The position numbers and the translations under genes were made by a program. Below are positions 43,286 to 55,318 of a DNA stretch of 64,000 bases, piece by piece (the stretch's first letter is position 1; every line of letters starts with the position of its first letter). The stretch comes from Bactrocera neohumeralis (taxonomy: Eukaryota; Arthropoda; Insecta; Diptera; Tephritidae): assembly GCF_024586455.1 (NCBI RefSeq), contig NW_026089624.1:11127341-11191340 (forward strand). Direction: 5' to 3'. The notes below the pieces were generated by a model. It saw only the letters and a list, made by a program, of their open reading frames with translations, was not told the origin of the DNA and did no database searches.

Positions 43286-43820
43286 ATGGACAAGGCAAAG
43301 CGAAACATTAAACCGTTCGATGGCGAGAAATACGCGATATGGAAGTTTAGGATTAGGGCTCTATTGGCTGAACTGGATATTCTTAAAGTAATTGATAACA
43401 GTGCACCTCATGAGGCAGGATTCCATGAGGAATGGAAGAAAGCAGAGCGTTGTGCGAAAAGTACGCTAATAGAATATTTAGGTGATGCTTTTCTTAATTT
43501 CGCAACAAGCGACATAACGGCGTGTGAAATTCTAAGAAATTTAGATGCTATATATGAACGGAAGAGTCTGGCGTCGCAGTTGGCAATTAGAAAACGTTTG
43601 CTTTTTCTCAATCTATCGAGTGAGAAGTCGCTACTGTCCCATTTTAACATTTTCGACGAATTGATTAGTGAATTACTAGCAGCAGGAGCAAAAATTTAAG
43701 AGATGGATAAGATCTCTCATTGGCTAATTACATTGCCTTCATCTTACGATGGCGTCATCACAGCAATAGAGACATTACATGCAGGAAACTTAATTTCTGT
43801 GAAGCGCCTGCAGTAGGCAG
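43286..43820 (+). pseudogene. copia gag, truncated
   Basis: The frame at 43286-43699 reads IKPFDGEKYAIWKFRIRALL, the standard copia-type Gag start (F-D-G-x-N-Y-x-x-W), then LFLNLSSEKSLLSHFNIFDE. A stop after AAGAKI is followed by ISHWLITLPSSYDGVITAIE in the same frame. Sequence stops at 43818 just where the CCHC knuckle should follow. The knuckle and the protease are deleted. Confidence 0.85.
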
Positions 43821-44530
43821 GCATGTCAATACAATTTGACAAGGATGGTGTATCCATCTCTAAAAATGGATTGACGATTGTTGAAAATACAGGTATGTTA
43901 AATAATACACCTATTGTTACGTTTCAAGCATATAGCAAAGATGCGAAACTTAAAAGTAATTTTCGGTTATGGCATGAGAGGTTTGGCCATATAAGTAATG
44001 GCAAATTATTGGAAATAAAGCGAAAGAATATGTTTAGTTTCAAGATTTTGTGGCGAAGATTAAAGCGCATTTTAACATAAAAATTGTTAATTTGTATATT
44101 GATAATGGTAGAGAATACCTATCAAATGAGATGCGACAGGTTTGTGTTAAGAAGGGAATTTCCTATCACTTAACAGTGCCGCATAACCCACAAAAAGCTC
44201 GTGCCATGGTAAGTGGTGCACAACTAAACAAATGCTTTTGGAGTGAAGCAGTATTAACTGCAACTTACTTAATTAACAGAATTCCAAGTAGAGCAATTGT
44301 TGATATACAGAAAGAGCTCGTACCATGGTAAGAGGTGCACAACTAAACAAAAGTTTTTGGGGTGAAGCAGTATTAACTGCAACTTACTTAATTAACAGAA
44401 TTCCAAGCAGAGCAATTGTTGATAGTACGGTGACTCCGTATGAGATGTGGCACAATAAAAAGCCCAATTCAAAACATTTGAGAGTGTTTGGTGCAACTGT
44501 ATACATATGTGCACAGTAAAAACAAAAAGG
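43821..44530 (+). pseudogene. copia pre-integrase and integrase, deleted and duplicated
   Basis: LWHERFGHISNGKL (43967) is the pre-integrase motif. The HHCC domain and the first half of the core are missing: the frame jumps near 44040 to FNIKIVNLYIDNGREY with the second catalytic Asp. ISYHLTVPHNPQKARAMV follows, where the usual NG-x-x-E with the catalytic Glu is lost. A 119-bp tandem duplication (44192-44429) then repeats FWSEAVLTATYLINRIPSRA and breaks the frame. PYEMWHNKKPNSKHLRVFG ends the core. Confidence 0.8.
44192..44429 (+). repeat. 119-bp tandem duplication in copia integrase
   Basis: The units 44192-44310 and 44311-44429 differ at a few positions (for example AAATGCTTTTGGAGT and AAAAGTTTTTGGGGT). 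The period is not a multiple of three, so it shifts the frame. Confidence 0.9.
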
Positions 44531-46638
44531 GCAAGTTTGATGATAAATCATTCAAAACCATTTTTGTGGGCTATGAACCAAATGGTTTTAGATTGTGGGA
44601 TGCTGTTAACAACAAATTTATTGTTGCAAGAGATGTTGTTGTAGATAAAACCAATATGGTTAATTCTAGAGCTGTTAAATTTGAAACAGCATTCCTGAAA
44701 GACAGTAAGGAAAGTGTAAATGAAAATGTCCCGAATGAGAGTAATGAAATTAAAGAGACAGAGTTCTCCGAATGCGACAACACACAATTCCTGAACGATA
44801 GTAAGGAAACTGATGGAAATTTTCTGAATGAGAGTAAGAAAAGAAAGCGAGCTGATTCCCTGAATGAGAGTAAGGGAACAAACAACCCGAGTGAGAGTAG
44901 GGAAAGTGAAACAGCTGAGCTCGTAGAAAATATTGGAACTGCTGAGAATCCAATTGCAACCGATAACTCTGAAATAATGAGTAGAAGAAGTGAGAGATTG
45001 AAAACAAAGCCCCAGATATCATATAATGAAGATGATAATAATTTAAATAAATTTGTTTTAAATGCGCACTGTTTTTAACGATGTCCCAAATACATTTGAT
45101 GAAATTCAGTATAGGGAGGACAAATCCTCTTGGGAGGAAGCCATATATACAGAATTGAATGCCCATAAGTTAAATAATACCTGGACAATTACACAAAGGC
45201 CTGAGAATAAAAACATTGTCGATAGCAAGTGGGTATTTTCTATTAAATATAACAAACTAGGAGATCCAATTAGACATAAAGCAAGACTAGTTGCACAAGG
45301 ATTTACCCAAAAGTATCAAGTCGATTATGAAGAGACTTTTGCCCCAGTAGCTAGAATTTCAAGCTTTCGATTTATATTATCGTTAGCAGTACAGTACAGC
45401 TTGAAAGTTCATCAAATGGATGTGAAAACAGCTTTCTTAAACGGCACATTAAAAGAGGAAATTTATATGAAACTTCCTCAAGGTGTACCAACCAATGGTG
45501 ACAATGTGTGTAAATTGAATAAGGCAATTTACGGACTCAAACAAGCCGCTAGATGCTGGTTTGAAGTATTTGAGCAAGCATTGAAAGACTGTAAGTTCGT
45601 TAACTCTTCAGTAGTTCGCTGTATATATGTACATATATTCTTGATAAAGGAAATATCAAGGAAAATATTTATGTGCTGTTGTATGTTGATGATGTAGTAA
45701 TAGCTATGTGGAATATGGAAACAATGAATAACTTTAAAAGGTATCTAATGGAAAAGTTTAGAATGACAGACCTTAAAGAAATAGGACATTTTATTGGAAT
45801 AAGAATAGAAGTGTATGAAAATGAAATTCTCTTAAGTCAAGCTGCTTATGTTAAAAGAATTTTCAATAAATTCAACATGTATAATTGCAACACAGTTAGT
45901 ACACCCTTACCAATCAAACTAAATTATGATGAACTAAATTCTGATGAAAATTGTAATGCCCCATGTCGTAACCTCATAGGATGTTTAATGTACATAATTC
46001 TGAGTACACGTCTAGATTTAACTACTGCAGTTAATATCTTGAGTAGATATAGTAGTAAAAATTATTCCGAATTATGGCAGTGCTTAAAGAGAGTTCTGAG
46101 GTATTTAAAGGGTAGCATAGATATGAAACTTGTTTTCAAAAGAAATGTAGAATTTAAAAATACAATAATTGGTTTCGTGGATTCTAATTGGGGAGGTAAT
46201 GAGATTGATAGGAAAAGTACCACAGGGTATTTATTTAAAATGTTTAATTCAAACCTTATATGTTGGAACACAAAGAGGCAGAACTCAGTGGCAGCCTCGT
46301 CAACTGAAGCTGAGTATATGGCCCTATTTGAAGCCGTGAGAGAAGCGCTATGGCTAAAATCTCTTCTTAGCAGTGTTAATATTAATCTGAAAAACCCAAT
46401 CAAAATCTACGAAGATAATCAAGGCTGCATAGGCATAGCAAATAACCCCTCATGTCATAAACGGGCCAAACACATAGATATAAAATATCATTTTGCACGA
46501 GAGCAGATCGAATGTGATACCATTTGTCTTGAGTATATTTCTACAGAAAACCAGCCTGCTGACATATTTACGAAGCCATTGCCAACCTCACGATTTGAAG
46601 TGTTTCGGAAAGAATTGGGACTAGTGAAAGATAACTGA
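44488..46638 (+). pseudogene. copia integrase tail, reverse transcriptase and RNase H
   Basis: 44488-45078 reads FKTIFVGYEPNGFRLWD, then a spacer with repeated N-E-S-K/N-D-S-K units, then SRRSERLKTKPQISY. The RT at 45062-45697 contains WVFSIKYNKLGDPIRHKARL, HQMDVKTAFLNG (first Asp) and KLNKAIYGLKQAARCWF. A short insertion of TATGTACATATA type near 45628 shifts the frame. RT continues at 45673-46638 with LLYVDDVVIA, then RNase H (GFVDSNWGGNEIDRKSTTGY, SSTEAEYMAL) and the ADIFTKPLP end. The last 320 codons are completely open. Confidence 0.88.
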
Positions 46639-46937
46639 TGAATTGTTCGCCGATACTGTAAACTTTAAGATTACTAAGTAAATTCATTGAAGAATTTTGT
46701 TAATTTTAATATGTTAAGTTTTTTTGAATAATTTGAGTTAATTTGTTTGTCAAACTATATTTGTAAGAGTGATCTGATCGGGTTTTATCTGGGTTTCCCC
46801 GAATCCTTGCGGCGAATGCTGGATCACTAAATTACTCCCAGAATGCACACCACCCACATTAGAATAATTCTATAATAATGAGTATGTAATTAATGAATAT
46901 GTTTTATTAAGTTTATATATGTTTTTTTGAGGGGGCG

Positions 46938-47087
46938 TGTTGGAATACCCCTAATCCTTTCTACAAAAACAACATTGACCAACACTTATTCAAGCATTTA
47001 AATATTTCATGAAATGTATACTACGGTAACACTGTTTTGCTTTCTTCCCTTTTCCTTCTTCTATACTGAGTGAGTTAAGTTGTGGTG
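46938..47087 (+). repeat. copia 3' LTR, truncated
   Basis: It starts TGTTGGAATAC after the purine tract at 46931-46937 and matches the first 150 bp of 42874-43128. It ends at 47087 (GTTGTGGTG) against BEL gag, so the last 105 bp and the right target duplication are lost. Confidence 0.88.
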
Positions 47088-48300
47088 GTTAAAATTACAA
47101 CAAGGATTTAATTGAGTTCGTGGAAGACCATCTTCAGACCCAAAGTGAAGATGAATCGGTCTACATCCTAGAAATTAAAAGGGTCGAACTAAATTCGCTC
47201 TATGAAAAAGCAAAGCACTCATACTATGCTATCAGAAGAATTGCTCGCGAATGTCATGAAACCACCGATTTCATTAAATTGAAAGACAAATACCGAAAGA
47301 GCTATCAAATGTACCTATCTTGCTTAGCTGCCATCAACGAAAATCTAGATACACGTAAAACACAGGTGTCAACCCAACTTATTAAGGAAAAGTCTTCAGA
47401 AGGCACTACGATGGATTTCGCTCCTGCAGTTCACCTTCCGCCATGCGACACCGACATCTTTTACGGAGATTATACGACTTAGCCCACTTTTCGGGATATG
47501 TGTAACCCAAGGACTAGTAATGTTGAAATACTCTTTCACCTTACTCAGAAGATCCGAGGAGAAGCAAGAGAGATTATTCAAAACACACCCCTAACAAATG
47601 ATGAATTCATACTTGCCTGGAAAAATTTAGTCGACAAATACGAAAATAAGAGATTGCAGGTAAGCACACAATTAAAGACCCTTTTTAACTTACCCCAAGT
47701 GACTCACGTAACAGCTATAAAAAGCTTACAACGTTCGGTTAATAACGTTTTAACCAATTTAAACAACCTTGAAATTGACACGAAAAGCGGGGACCCGATA
47801 TTGATATATCTTTGTAGTTCAAAACTACTCAAACAAACTCTTGGAACCTTTGAATATACCCTAGCAGATAGTTCGAATATACCGATATCGTCAAATTTCG
47901 ACAGTTTCTTAACCCGCAAATATAAAACTCTAGAATCTGTAGGAAATTTCAAGGCTTCAATAGCAAAATTATCCCCAATCCACACCGGTACAGACGAAAA
48001 TAAATCTAACACTTTTCATGCAAACGTATCTGATACGCCATTTTCTAGACCCTCTAATACTCAAAAGAATAATAACTTCAACTTTACTCAACATCGTTTA
48101 GAAACAGAAAGCTGTAAGCAACACCCGATTCAAGCATGTCCCAAATTTCTCGCTATGAATGTAGAGATACATACATGTCTCCACAATCAAAAAATATAGT
48201 TACTGCTATAACTGCATAGCCATATCTCAAAGCTACAAGAACTGTGTGAGCAAATTCTCGTATCGTAAATGTCACAAAAAATACAATACTCTCGATACAC
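47088..48300 (+). pseudogene. BEL/Pao gag
   Basis: The N-terminal helical part (47105-47400) is followed by PCDTDIFYGDYTT, a stop (Trp to stop), PTFRDMCNP and VEILFHLTQKIRGEAREII. This is the DUF1759-type capsid region of BEL/Pao Gag. KYENKRLQVSTQLKTLFNLP and SFLTRKYKTLESV follow. The zinc-knuckle region from 48115 is broken: CKQHPIQACPKFLAMNVE, then in other frames YCYNCIAISQSYKNC-like and SYRKCHKKYN. The very start of gag may lie left of the copia element. Confidence 0.8.
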
Positions 48301-48410
48301 AGAAAATTCAGCTTTCGACCTGAATCCACTCCGGAAATACCAAAAATCAATGGTTCGAACCCTGATAGCGCTTCAAGTACCGCATTACCACCCAAAGCAC
48401 AAATACTAAT

Positions 48411-48720
48411 CGGCAAGCCTACACTAAGTTTGGGTCTTCAACCAAAGTAGGAAGCAGATATTACTCGGTACTGCAATGGTTCAGGTAGAACATATTGACC
48501 AGCGATATTCCGCGAGAGCTCTTATTGATTCGGGATCAGAAGCCAGGGTTGTTGATTTAGTGGATTGTATAGTTCTAGTGTAGGCTTGCCTTGGGTGGGT
48601 CTTCAACCAAAGTAGGAAGCAGATATTACTCGGTACTGCAATGGTTCAGGTAGAACATATTGACCAGCGATATTCCGCGAGAGCTCTTATTGATTCGGGA
48701 AGCCACGTTTATATCTCGTT
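48411..48720 (+). repeat. duplicated protease segment in BEL pol
   Basis: 105 bp at 48431-48535 recur at 48596-48700 (GGGTCTTCAACCAAAGTAGG through GCTCTTATTGATTCGGGA). The 60-bp spacer carries GTGTAGGCTTGCC at 48578-48590, the inverse of GGCAAGCCTACAC at 48412-48424. The duplication contains the protease motif ALIDSGSE in its first copy. Confidence 0.88.
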
Positions 48721-51700
48721 GCTCGAAGGCTTCAAAGAAGTTTGGATATACCCACCAACTCTTTATCAGCCCAATTGACCGGACTAAACAATGCAGTTTC
48801 AGCAACACCAAACAGTTTTTTTTTTTAAATCACGCTTTGCTCACCCTTAAACACAAATTATAAGCTATCAGCACAGGTACTTAAACTAAATAGCCTAACT
48901 GATAATTTACCCTCATACCCCATAGATCCAAAACAGTGTCTTATAAATCTTGGATTAATTTTAGCAGACACCCAATTCCACAAACCCAGAACTGTGGATA
49001 TACTAATCCACAGTGATATCTATCCAAGTATTATACTCTGTGGGGTAAAGAGAAACATACTAGGTTCACTCTTAGCTCAAGAGGCAGAATTCGGATGGAT
49101 ATTGTGCGGACCCATAACCCACATTCACAATAAAGTGGAGGTGGAGGAAATCCCAAAGCAATCCGTAGTTTCCAAGTCAGACCAAATTTGTGAGGAAATT
49201 TTCCAAAAAACTACCCGTCGTAATTCAGATGGACGCTATATAGTAACCCTACCGTTCAAAGAACCCGACAATATTAATATCGGGTACTCTAGACACATAG
49301 CGCTAGCCCAATTCCTCAGAAATGAACCAGCCTTACTTAAAAAACCCGAAGGAAGGCAGAATATGACAAAGCAATTATGGAATATTTGAAACTCGCACAA
49401 ATGAAGAACGTATTACTTACCACACCACGCAGTCATTGAACCCGTCCGTATAACCACGAAATTGAGTGTGGTATTTAATGCATCTTGCCCCACGTCAAAT
49501 CACAAAAGCTTAAATGACGTCGTACATATCGGGCCTACTTTACAGAAAGACCTTGTTATTCTGATCACAAATTGGCGATTCTTCCGATTCGTTTTTAATG
49601 TGGATATTCAAAAAATGTACCGGCAAATACTCGTAGACCCTAATCATACTCGGTTCCAAAGGATCCTATTTAGAAAGTCCCCGGAAGACACAATAGAAGA
49701 CTTCGAATTCCAAACAGTAACATTCGGCACAAATTGTGCACCGTATCTAGCGATCCGTACCCTCATGAAGCTAGCCGATAATGTAGAAGAAACCCACCCA
49801 CTAGCAGCCAAAATACTTCGCTAGGAAATGTATGTAGACGATGTCTTAGCTGGAACTCATGACCTAACCACGGCAAAGTCAGCACGCGACGAACTAATTT
49901 TAGCTTTGAAGTCCCCAGGATTCGCTCTGCGAAAATGGACCTCCAATCACCCACAAATTCTGAAAGGACTTCCACAGGATCATCTCTTAGGAATGGAATC
50001 ACTCAACCTTTCAGAACCCGAAAACACAAAAACCCTGGGCATTCGATGGAACTAAAAAAAATAATTAATTTTTTTTCCTCGTCAACCCAATGGAGAAAAC
50101 CCCGCACACACCAAACGTGAAGTTTTATCAGCCATAGCAAAATTGTTTGACCCAGCCGGTTGGCTTAGTCCAATAATAATCACGGCAAAAATAATAATGC
50201 AACAAATATGGCTAGATAAATCTTATTGGTATGAGAGCCTAAAGCCGCTCACCCTTCATCGATGGAACAGTTTCTTAAAGGATTATGAAAACATAAAAAA
50301 ATGTAAATACCAATATGGACCCATTTTAACCCAACAGCCAACATCGAAGTTTACGGCTTCTCTGATGCTTCAGAAAACGCATATGCCGCAACACTTTACA
50401 TTAGAGTTTTAGTTGGACATAAAATTTGGAGAACTCTGTAAGTGTCAAAAACAAGAGTTGCTCACATTAAAACAGTATCCCTACCCAGATTGGAACTCTT
50501 CGGAGCGGTCCTACTAGATAACCTTGTTAACTCAACTCTATCCCAACTACACCTAAAACAAAATATAAAAACTATTTTTGGACTGACTCCATCATAATTC
50601 TCGCTTGGTTAAACAAATCACCATGTTCATGGGGCACTTTCGTTTCTCACCGAGTCGCTGCAATCACCGAGAAAGTGGGTGTCGATAATTGGAACCATGT
50701 CGAAAATCAAAACAACCCCGCAGACTTGGCAAGCCGAGGAAGTACACCTACCGATCTATTGAATCGTAACCTCTGGTTGCATGGACCCCAATGCCCAATG
50801 AAATGGAGCATTCTCCAACAACGAAAAAACATACAACACTACCGTGGAATTCAAACCCGTTAAGACGTTCGCCATAACCACCCAAGAAGATATACTCGAA
50901 AGGTTTTCTTCATTCCTCAGAGTTATTCGAGTTATCGCTTACCTATTCAGGTTTTGCGCAAATGCCCCACAAAGGAGACGAGAGACTGATTACTCAAACC
51001 ATGAAATAACCCCAGAAGAGTTCAAAACAGCACGAATGAAATTAAATATTTACACCCAAAAAACACATTTCTGAGAAGAACATAATGTCTTGACCCGTAA
51101 AACCCAAATACACGAGAAAAATTCATTATTGACTTTAAATCCGTTCATTGACCCTAAAGGAGTTATGCGAAGTGAAAATTCCCAAATAATGGCAGCTCTT
51201 CCAAATGAAAGAACTATCCTAACCCGGCCGTTTTCTGCCACTCGTATCGACTTTGCTAGACCCTATGAAATCAAAAACTACTCTGGGAGAGCACGTCTAA
51301 TCACTAAAGGATATATGTATATGTGCATTTGTATGCTTCTCAACTAAAACAATACATGTCGAACCCGTTAGCGATCTCACTTCTAGCAGCATTCACCCGT
51401 TTCTTCTCGGGGCGTGGATGTCCTGCCAATCTTTATTCCGACAACGGAGGAGCAACTTTATAGGAGCTTCACAGTTGCTAATTAAAGATCGGCGTGAATT
51501 CCTACAGACACTTCGAACTCAAACTACATTTGTCCATAGTCATCAAAATATTTCATGGCACTTTAACCCACCAGGAGCTCCACATATGAGTGAATTATGG
51601 GAAGCAGGCGTAAAAAGCCTAAAAATATAAAAAAATCGCAAAATTACAAAAAATCACGTATGAAGAATTTGCTACGTTATTAAACCACATTCAACGTTTT

Positions 51701-52111
51701 TTAAACTCTCGGCCAATAAGCCCCAAAAGCGACGACTCAACTAACTTGGAACCTTTAACTCCAGGGTACCCCGTTGTTAACCCATGCCGAACCCAATTTA
51801 GAGGATTCAAACTTAAGCATCGTTAGCAGATAACAGAAATTAAAAATACTCTACCAGCACATCTGTAAGAGATGGAAGGATGAGTACTTTAAGAAACTAC
51901 ACTTACGATACGGAAATATCCACAACGTAATGTTGGAGTTAACGTTAGTCGTTATAAGAAACGAAAACATGTCACCAAACGAATGGAAGCTAGGTCGAAT
52001 CCAAAAGGTCTTCTCCGGCTTTTGTTAATAAAACACGAGTGGTTGAAATCCGAACAGCTGAAGGCACAGTAACCCGCCCCATCACAAAAATTGTGATATT
52101 GAGTACAGAAT
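48476..52111 (+). pseudogene. BEL/Pao pol: protease, reverse transcriptase, RNase H, integrase
   Basis: Protease: ALIDSGSEA near 48520. RT N-terminal: DILIHSDIYPSIIL and EAEFGWILCGPI (48994-49389). RT core: VVFNASCPTS, FVFNVDIQKMYRQILVD (first Asp, 49600) and NCAPYLAIRTLMKLAD, then a stop, MYVDDVLAGTHDL (active site, 49828). The connection, MFDPAGWLSPIIITAKI (50143), is typical of BEL. RNase H is present as scraps (50340-50720). Integrase: NYSGRARLITKGY-like start (51270), SNFIGA (51450), FNPPGAPHMSELWEAGVKSL (51560), FLNSRPISPKSDD (51705) and the tail ending TVTRPITKIVILSTE (52066-52110). Stops and frameshifts are frequent. Confidence 0.85.
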
Positions 52112-52490
52112 AACTTCAAAGTTTATTTTTCTATTGAGTGAAATGGCTCCAACACTCAGCAACTCACCCAGACCACGTCGTATTAGCTCAAAAATTACCA
52201 TCCAGTCCCGTAGCGCAACCCGTAGCATTACGCCAAGTTCAGAAGACGAAACGATGTTTCGACGTATTTGGCGTTTCAAGTCGACCCTTCCCACTATTCG
52301 TGAGGAAAAGGAATGTGATGATCACACAACCCGAAAAACGATCTCGCATTATAGACAACTAACATCACATCGTCATGTTGCTTGCGGAATATGCAAAAAA
52401 AAGCACATTGTCTAGTAACTTGCGCTACGCACTCATCGTACAACATAAGCAAAAAATACGAAGCAGTAATCAAACACCACTATTGTGTTA

Positions 52491-53118
52491 TACTATGTTC
52501 GGACCGACAACGATAACATGTTTTCGTGGGAAAAACTGGTTTTCGTACCAAAACTTGTGTTTTCGTCCATGTAAAACCTGTCAAACGAAAACACAGTTTT
52601 CGCTGAAAACTACTTGAAAACTTAGTTAGTGCTATAGTTTAATCGATGTTTTTGGAAGACATATTTTGCCGGCCCTAAATTGTCGCTTGATATTTGTTTA
52701 TATTCCATATACAAAAACAGATGTCACTTGATATTCTCATATTAGGTGGATTCTCATGCTCTTGCACGGTGCAGAAATTGCAGAATTTTCTTCTTGGTGC
52801 AACGGCACAACAACAAACACACGCAGAAAATTATTTGCAATGGCTATAAATATGTCAGACCAAACCCCACGTTTATTTTCGTGCAGTCATATATCACTAG
52901 ATTCTGCAATGGGTGGTGCTCTCTTGGCCTTGCATATTTCGGTATAGGATTTTTGCATTTTGTGTCATCCTGCAATCTTGCAAGAGCAAGAGAATGCCGC
53001 TATTGATAGTTGTCAGTGAAAACTCATCGAAAACACACATTGTCGGTCCGAACGACTTAGATTCCACAACATACAAATGTGTTTTCAAAATGTTTTTAAT
53101 GTCGGTCCGAACATAGTA
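52491..53118. mobile_element. TA-flanked MITE within BEL third ORF
   Basis: The element is 52493-53116 (624 bp) with 17-bp perfect inverted ends CTATGTTCGGACCGACA and TA on each side. The interior is non-coding. The left 130 bp repeat a GTTTTCG/CGAAAAC motif at least six times, and related words occur near the right end (GAAAACTCATCGAAAACAC). Confidence 0.88.
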
Positions 53119-53688
53119 TTATTTGCTTAGCCAGGTCGCACAAGACAGAAGGATGTAGAAATAAAAATCGATGTTACATTTGTCATGGGAAACGTCATTC
53201 ATCGCTGCACGGACATCCGATGTTATAACCGACCAACGATGTGAACGGTGTTGAGAAACCGAAATCTCAACCACATGCGATAGAGACCCCAACTACCATC
53301 CCTACCGGCTAAGCAGACCCTTATACCCACAATGAAGATCCGTTTGAAATGCAATGGTGCATGGCCATTTTAAACCCTACCCTTAAGGGGCTATACCAGG
53401 CGATTTTCGTGAATTTTTGTAAAAGAAAGTACGCGATTGAATAATTGGAACGTCTTTAAACGTAATAAGACATAATTTCAGCGTTTTTAAGATTTTTTTT
53501 TTACAAAAATGTTGAAAAATAACGGAGTTATGGGCTGCTGACATCATTCTGGCCGAATGAGTAGCTGAAACAAAAAAAATTCAAAAAGTTTATTAAACTA
53601 CTCTACAATGAATTACGATCTTTGAAAAATATCAAAAATTATCAAAATGGCGTAATTTAAAAAAAAAAAAAAATCGTTTTTCAATGCC

Positions 53689-54132
53689 TGTTCAAATATC
53701 ATTGAACATGCTTATTTATCAGCAAAGCCGAAATTCTACTAATTATAAATATCTATTTATATATAAATAAATATACATATGTATATACTTAACGCATTTA
53801 CATGCAATGCACATCTAATAGTAATAAAAATGCATGGGGACACAAAAGTCACAAATTTACAGAAGAGAAAACATCACACACACACACATATGTATTAAAT
53901 TGTACACTTCAAAACAACCCCATGTCAAGCAGCAATAAACAATATGCTGCAATACATACAAACATACACACATACATATATATTTAGTTATTTAAGATAC
54001 TTTTAAAATTTGTATATTAGCAAGGAAAATACTAAATAAAAACCAGAATGAAAGATATCACATTCGACGAAAGACTGTTTCATTTCCCCCCATCAGAGGT
54101 AAGGAATGACAAATCTCTGTTGAGTTTAAACA
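53689..54132 (+). repeat. 5' LTR of non-autonomous element
   Basis: 444 bp. It is longer than the 3' LTR because of expanded AT/CA-rich tracts (CACACACACACA, CATACATACAAACATACACA). Confidence 0.9.
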
Positions 54133-54148
54133 TTTGGTCCTTCAAGCC
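54133..54148 (+). other. primer-binding site, tRNA-Tyr type
   Basis: TTTGGTCCTTCAAGCC lies next to the LTR. It matches the complement of the tRNA-Tyr 3' end (TGGTCCTTCGAGCC) with one mismatch. Confidence 0.65.
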
Positions 54149-54267
54149 TAAGTCATATCGAGCCTAAGAAAAAAAAAGAGCTCAGCCAAATTTAAAAAAG
54201 CCCTGATATTATAAAAAAATACAGGCAAATAAAAAAGTAAGCCCTGTTATTAATACAGGCAAAATTA

Positions 54268-54395
54268 AATTGTAAGACGGGTGTATATTCCCGCATATTG
54301 ACTAAAATATAAATAATAATTGTAAGACGGGTGTATATTCCCGTATATTGATTAAATAAAAATATTTGTAAGACTATACACCCGCATTAAAGCCG
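54268..54395 (+). repeat. tandem repeat of about 50 bp in the LTR element interior
   Basis: TTGTAAGACGGGTGTATATT plus CCCG(C/T)ATATTGA(C/T)TAAA occurs at 54270 and 54321. A third shortened, rearranged unit (TTGTAAGACTATACACCCGC) is at 54366. Confidence 0.85.
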
Positions 54396-54580
54396 ATCGC
54401 ATAAGCCGTTTTAGCAGAGACTAAACGCAGTGATCTAACTGCTATCCAAGAAATATTCACCGGCTGTGAGTCGAGGCACAGCAAGGTCAACTAGGCGACC
54501 AAATCAAATACCTCCAACGATTTCTTTGGAGAAAAACAAGCAGTTCACCAATAAATACGAAAAGTGTTGCGGAAAAAATC

Positions 54581-54811
54581 ATGGGTATAAACAGGAACAC
54601 AATTCTTGATGCCCAAGCGGATTTATCCGAAACGGTGTTGCACACGTCCAACACTTTTCCAACAAAGTCTGACATGACAAATAAATACAAATCACATACA
54701 TTTGATTTGGATCTTGGAATCTTTATATTCAAGAGGAAAATTCAACTCCTCAGAGAAGTAATGGAAGATCTCCACAAAATCACTACAAAAAAAGTGATAT
54801 TGATTGATTGA
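54581..54811 (+). other. open frame of unknown identity
   Basis: 77 codons from an ATG, reading DLDLGIFIFKRKIQLLREVM near its end. I recognise no family. It ends right where the inverted LOA fragment begins and may be part of whatever coding sequence the LTR element picked up. Confidence 0.3.
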
Positions 54812-54820
54812 ATACGAGGA

Positions 54821-55318
54821 ATGCACCGCGACCTTTGGTCTATTGTGCCCCCTCCTAACTCACATAGACTCACCTAGCCCCAGCGCATCGATGATGTTTA
54901 ATAGACTTCCGGGCGCTAATGAGGCTATGCGATCCCTATCCGGAAACATTGATCCAAGGGCCTTAGTCCTGCGTCTACAGACTGTTGTGCAGTCGATCAG
55001 CAGGTGCTCCGGGGTTTCAGACTCGAAGTCGCAGAACCGGCAGTTAAAGCAAGAGGATAGGCCCATGTTGTACAGATGCCTATTCAACTTGCAGTGGGCG
55101 GTATACCATGCGACCAGTAGCCTGAGTTTGTTCCTGGGGAGGTTTATTACAACCTTGAACCTACTCATGTTGGACCTACCCCAATAAAGGGTTCTGGTCC
55201 TACCATCTTGGTAGAGGCTGCGGAGCGGGCTAGCTCGTCCGCCAGTTTATTACCGGCTATACCTATGTGACCAGGCACCCAGATTAGGCAAGTACACCTT
55301 TGTGTTTCTTCAAATGCA
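54821..55318 (-). pseudogene. LOA-like LINE, 3' fragment
   Basis: The minus strand reads CLIWVPGHIGIAGNKLADEL (end of RNase H, 55240-55300), then FKVVINLPRNKLRLLVAWY, AHCKLNRHLYNMGLSSCFNC and CDFESETPEHLLIDC (a C-terminal Cys/His domain). The 300-bp C-terminal part is open. It is related to 29340-29800 but not identical. It is 5'-truncated, as LINE insertions usually are. Confidence 0.75.

Larger units (their letters stand above)
42874..47087 (+). mobile_element. copia-type element with internal deletions
   Basis: The 5' LTR is 42874-43128, with a copia-type primer site after it. Gag and pol remnants are in order (gag, pre-integrase, integrase scraps, RT, RNase H). A purine tract GAGGGGGCG precedes the 3' LTR at 46938, which is cut at 47087 where BEL gag sequence begins. 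Its length of 4.2 kb is below the usual ~5 kb because nucleocapsid, protease and most of the integrase are missing. Confidence 0.85.

Noticed and set aside
43408..43650. Minus-strand ORF within copia gag, and similar antisense ORFs at 44548-45166 and 46062-46403
   Set aside because: Antisense shadows of the conserved copia coding strand.
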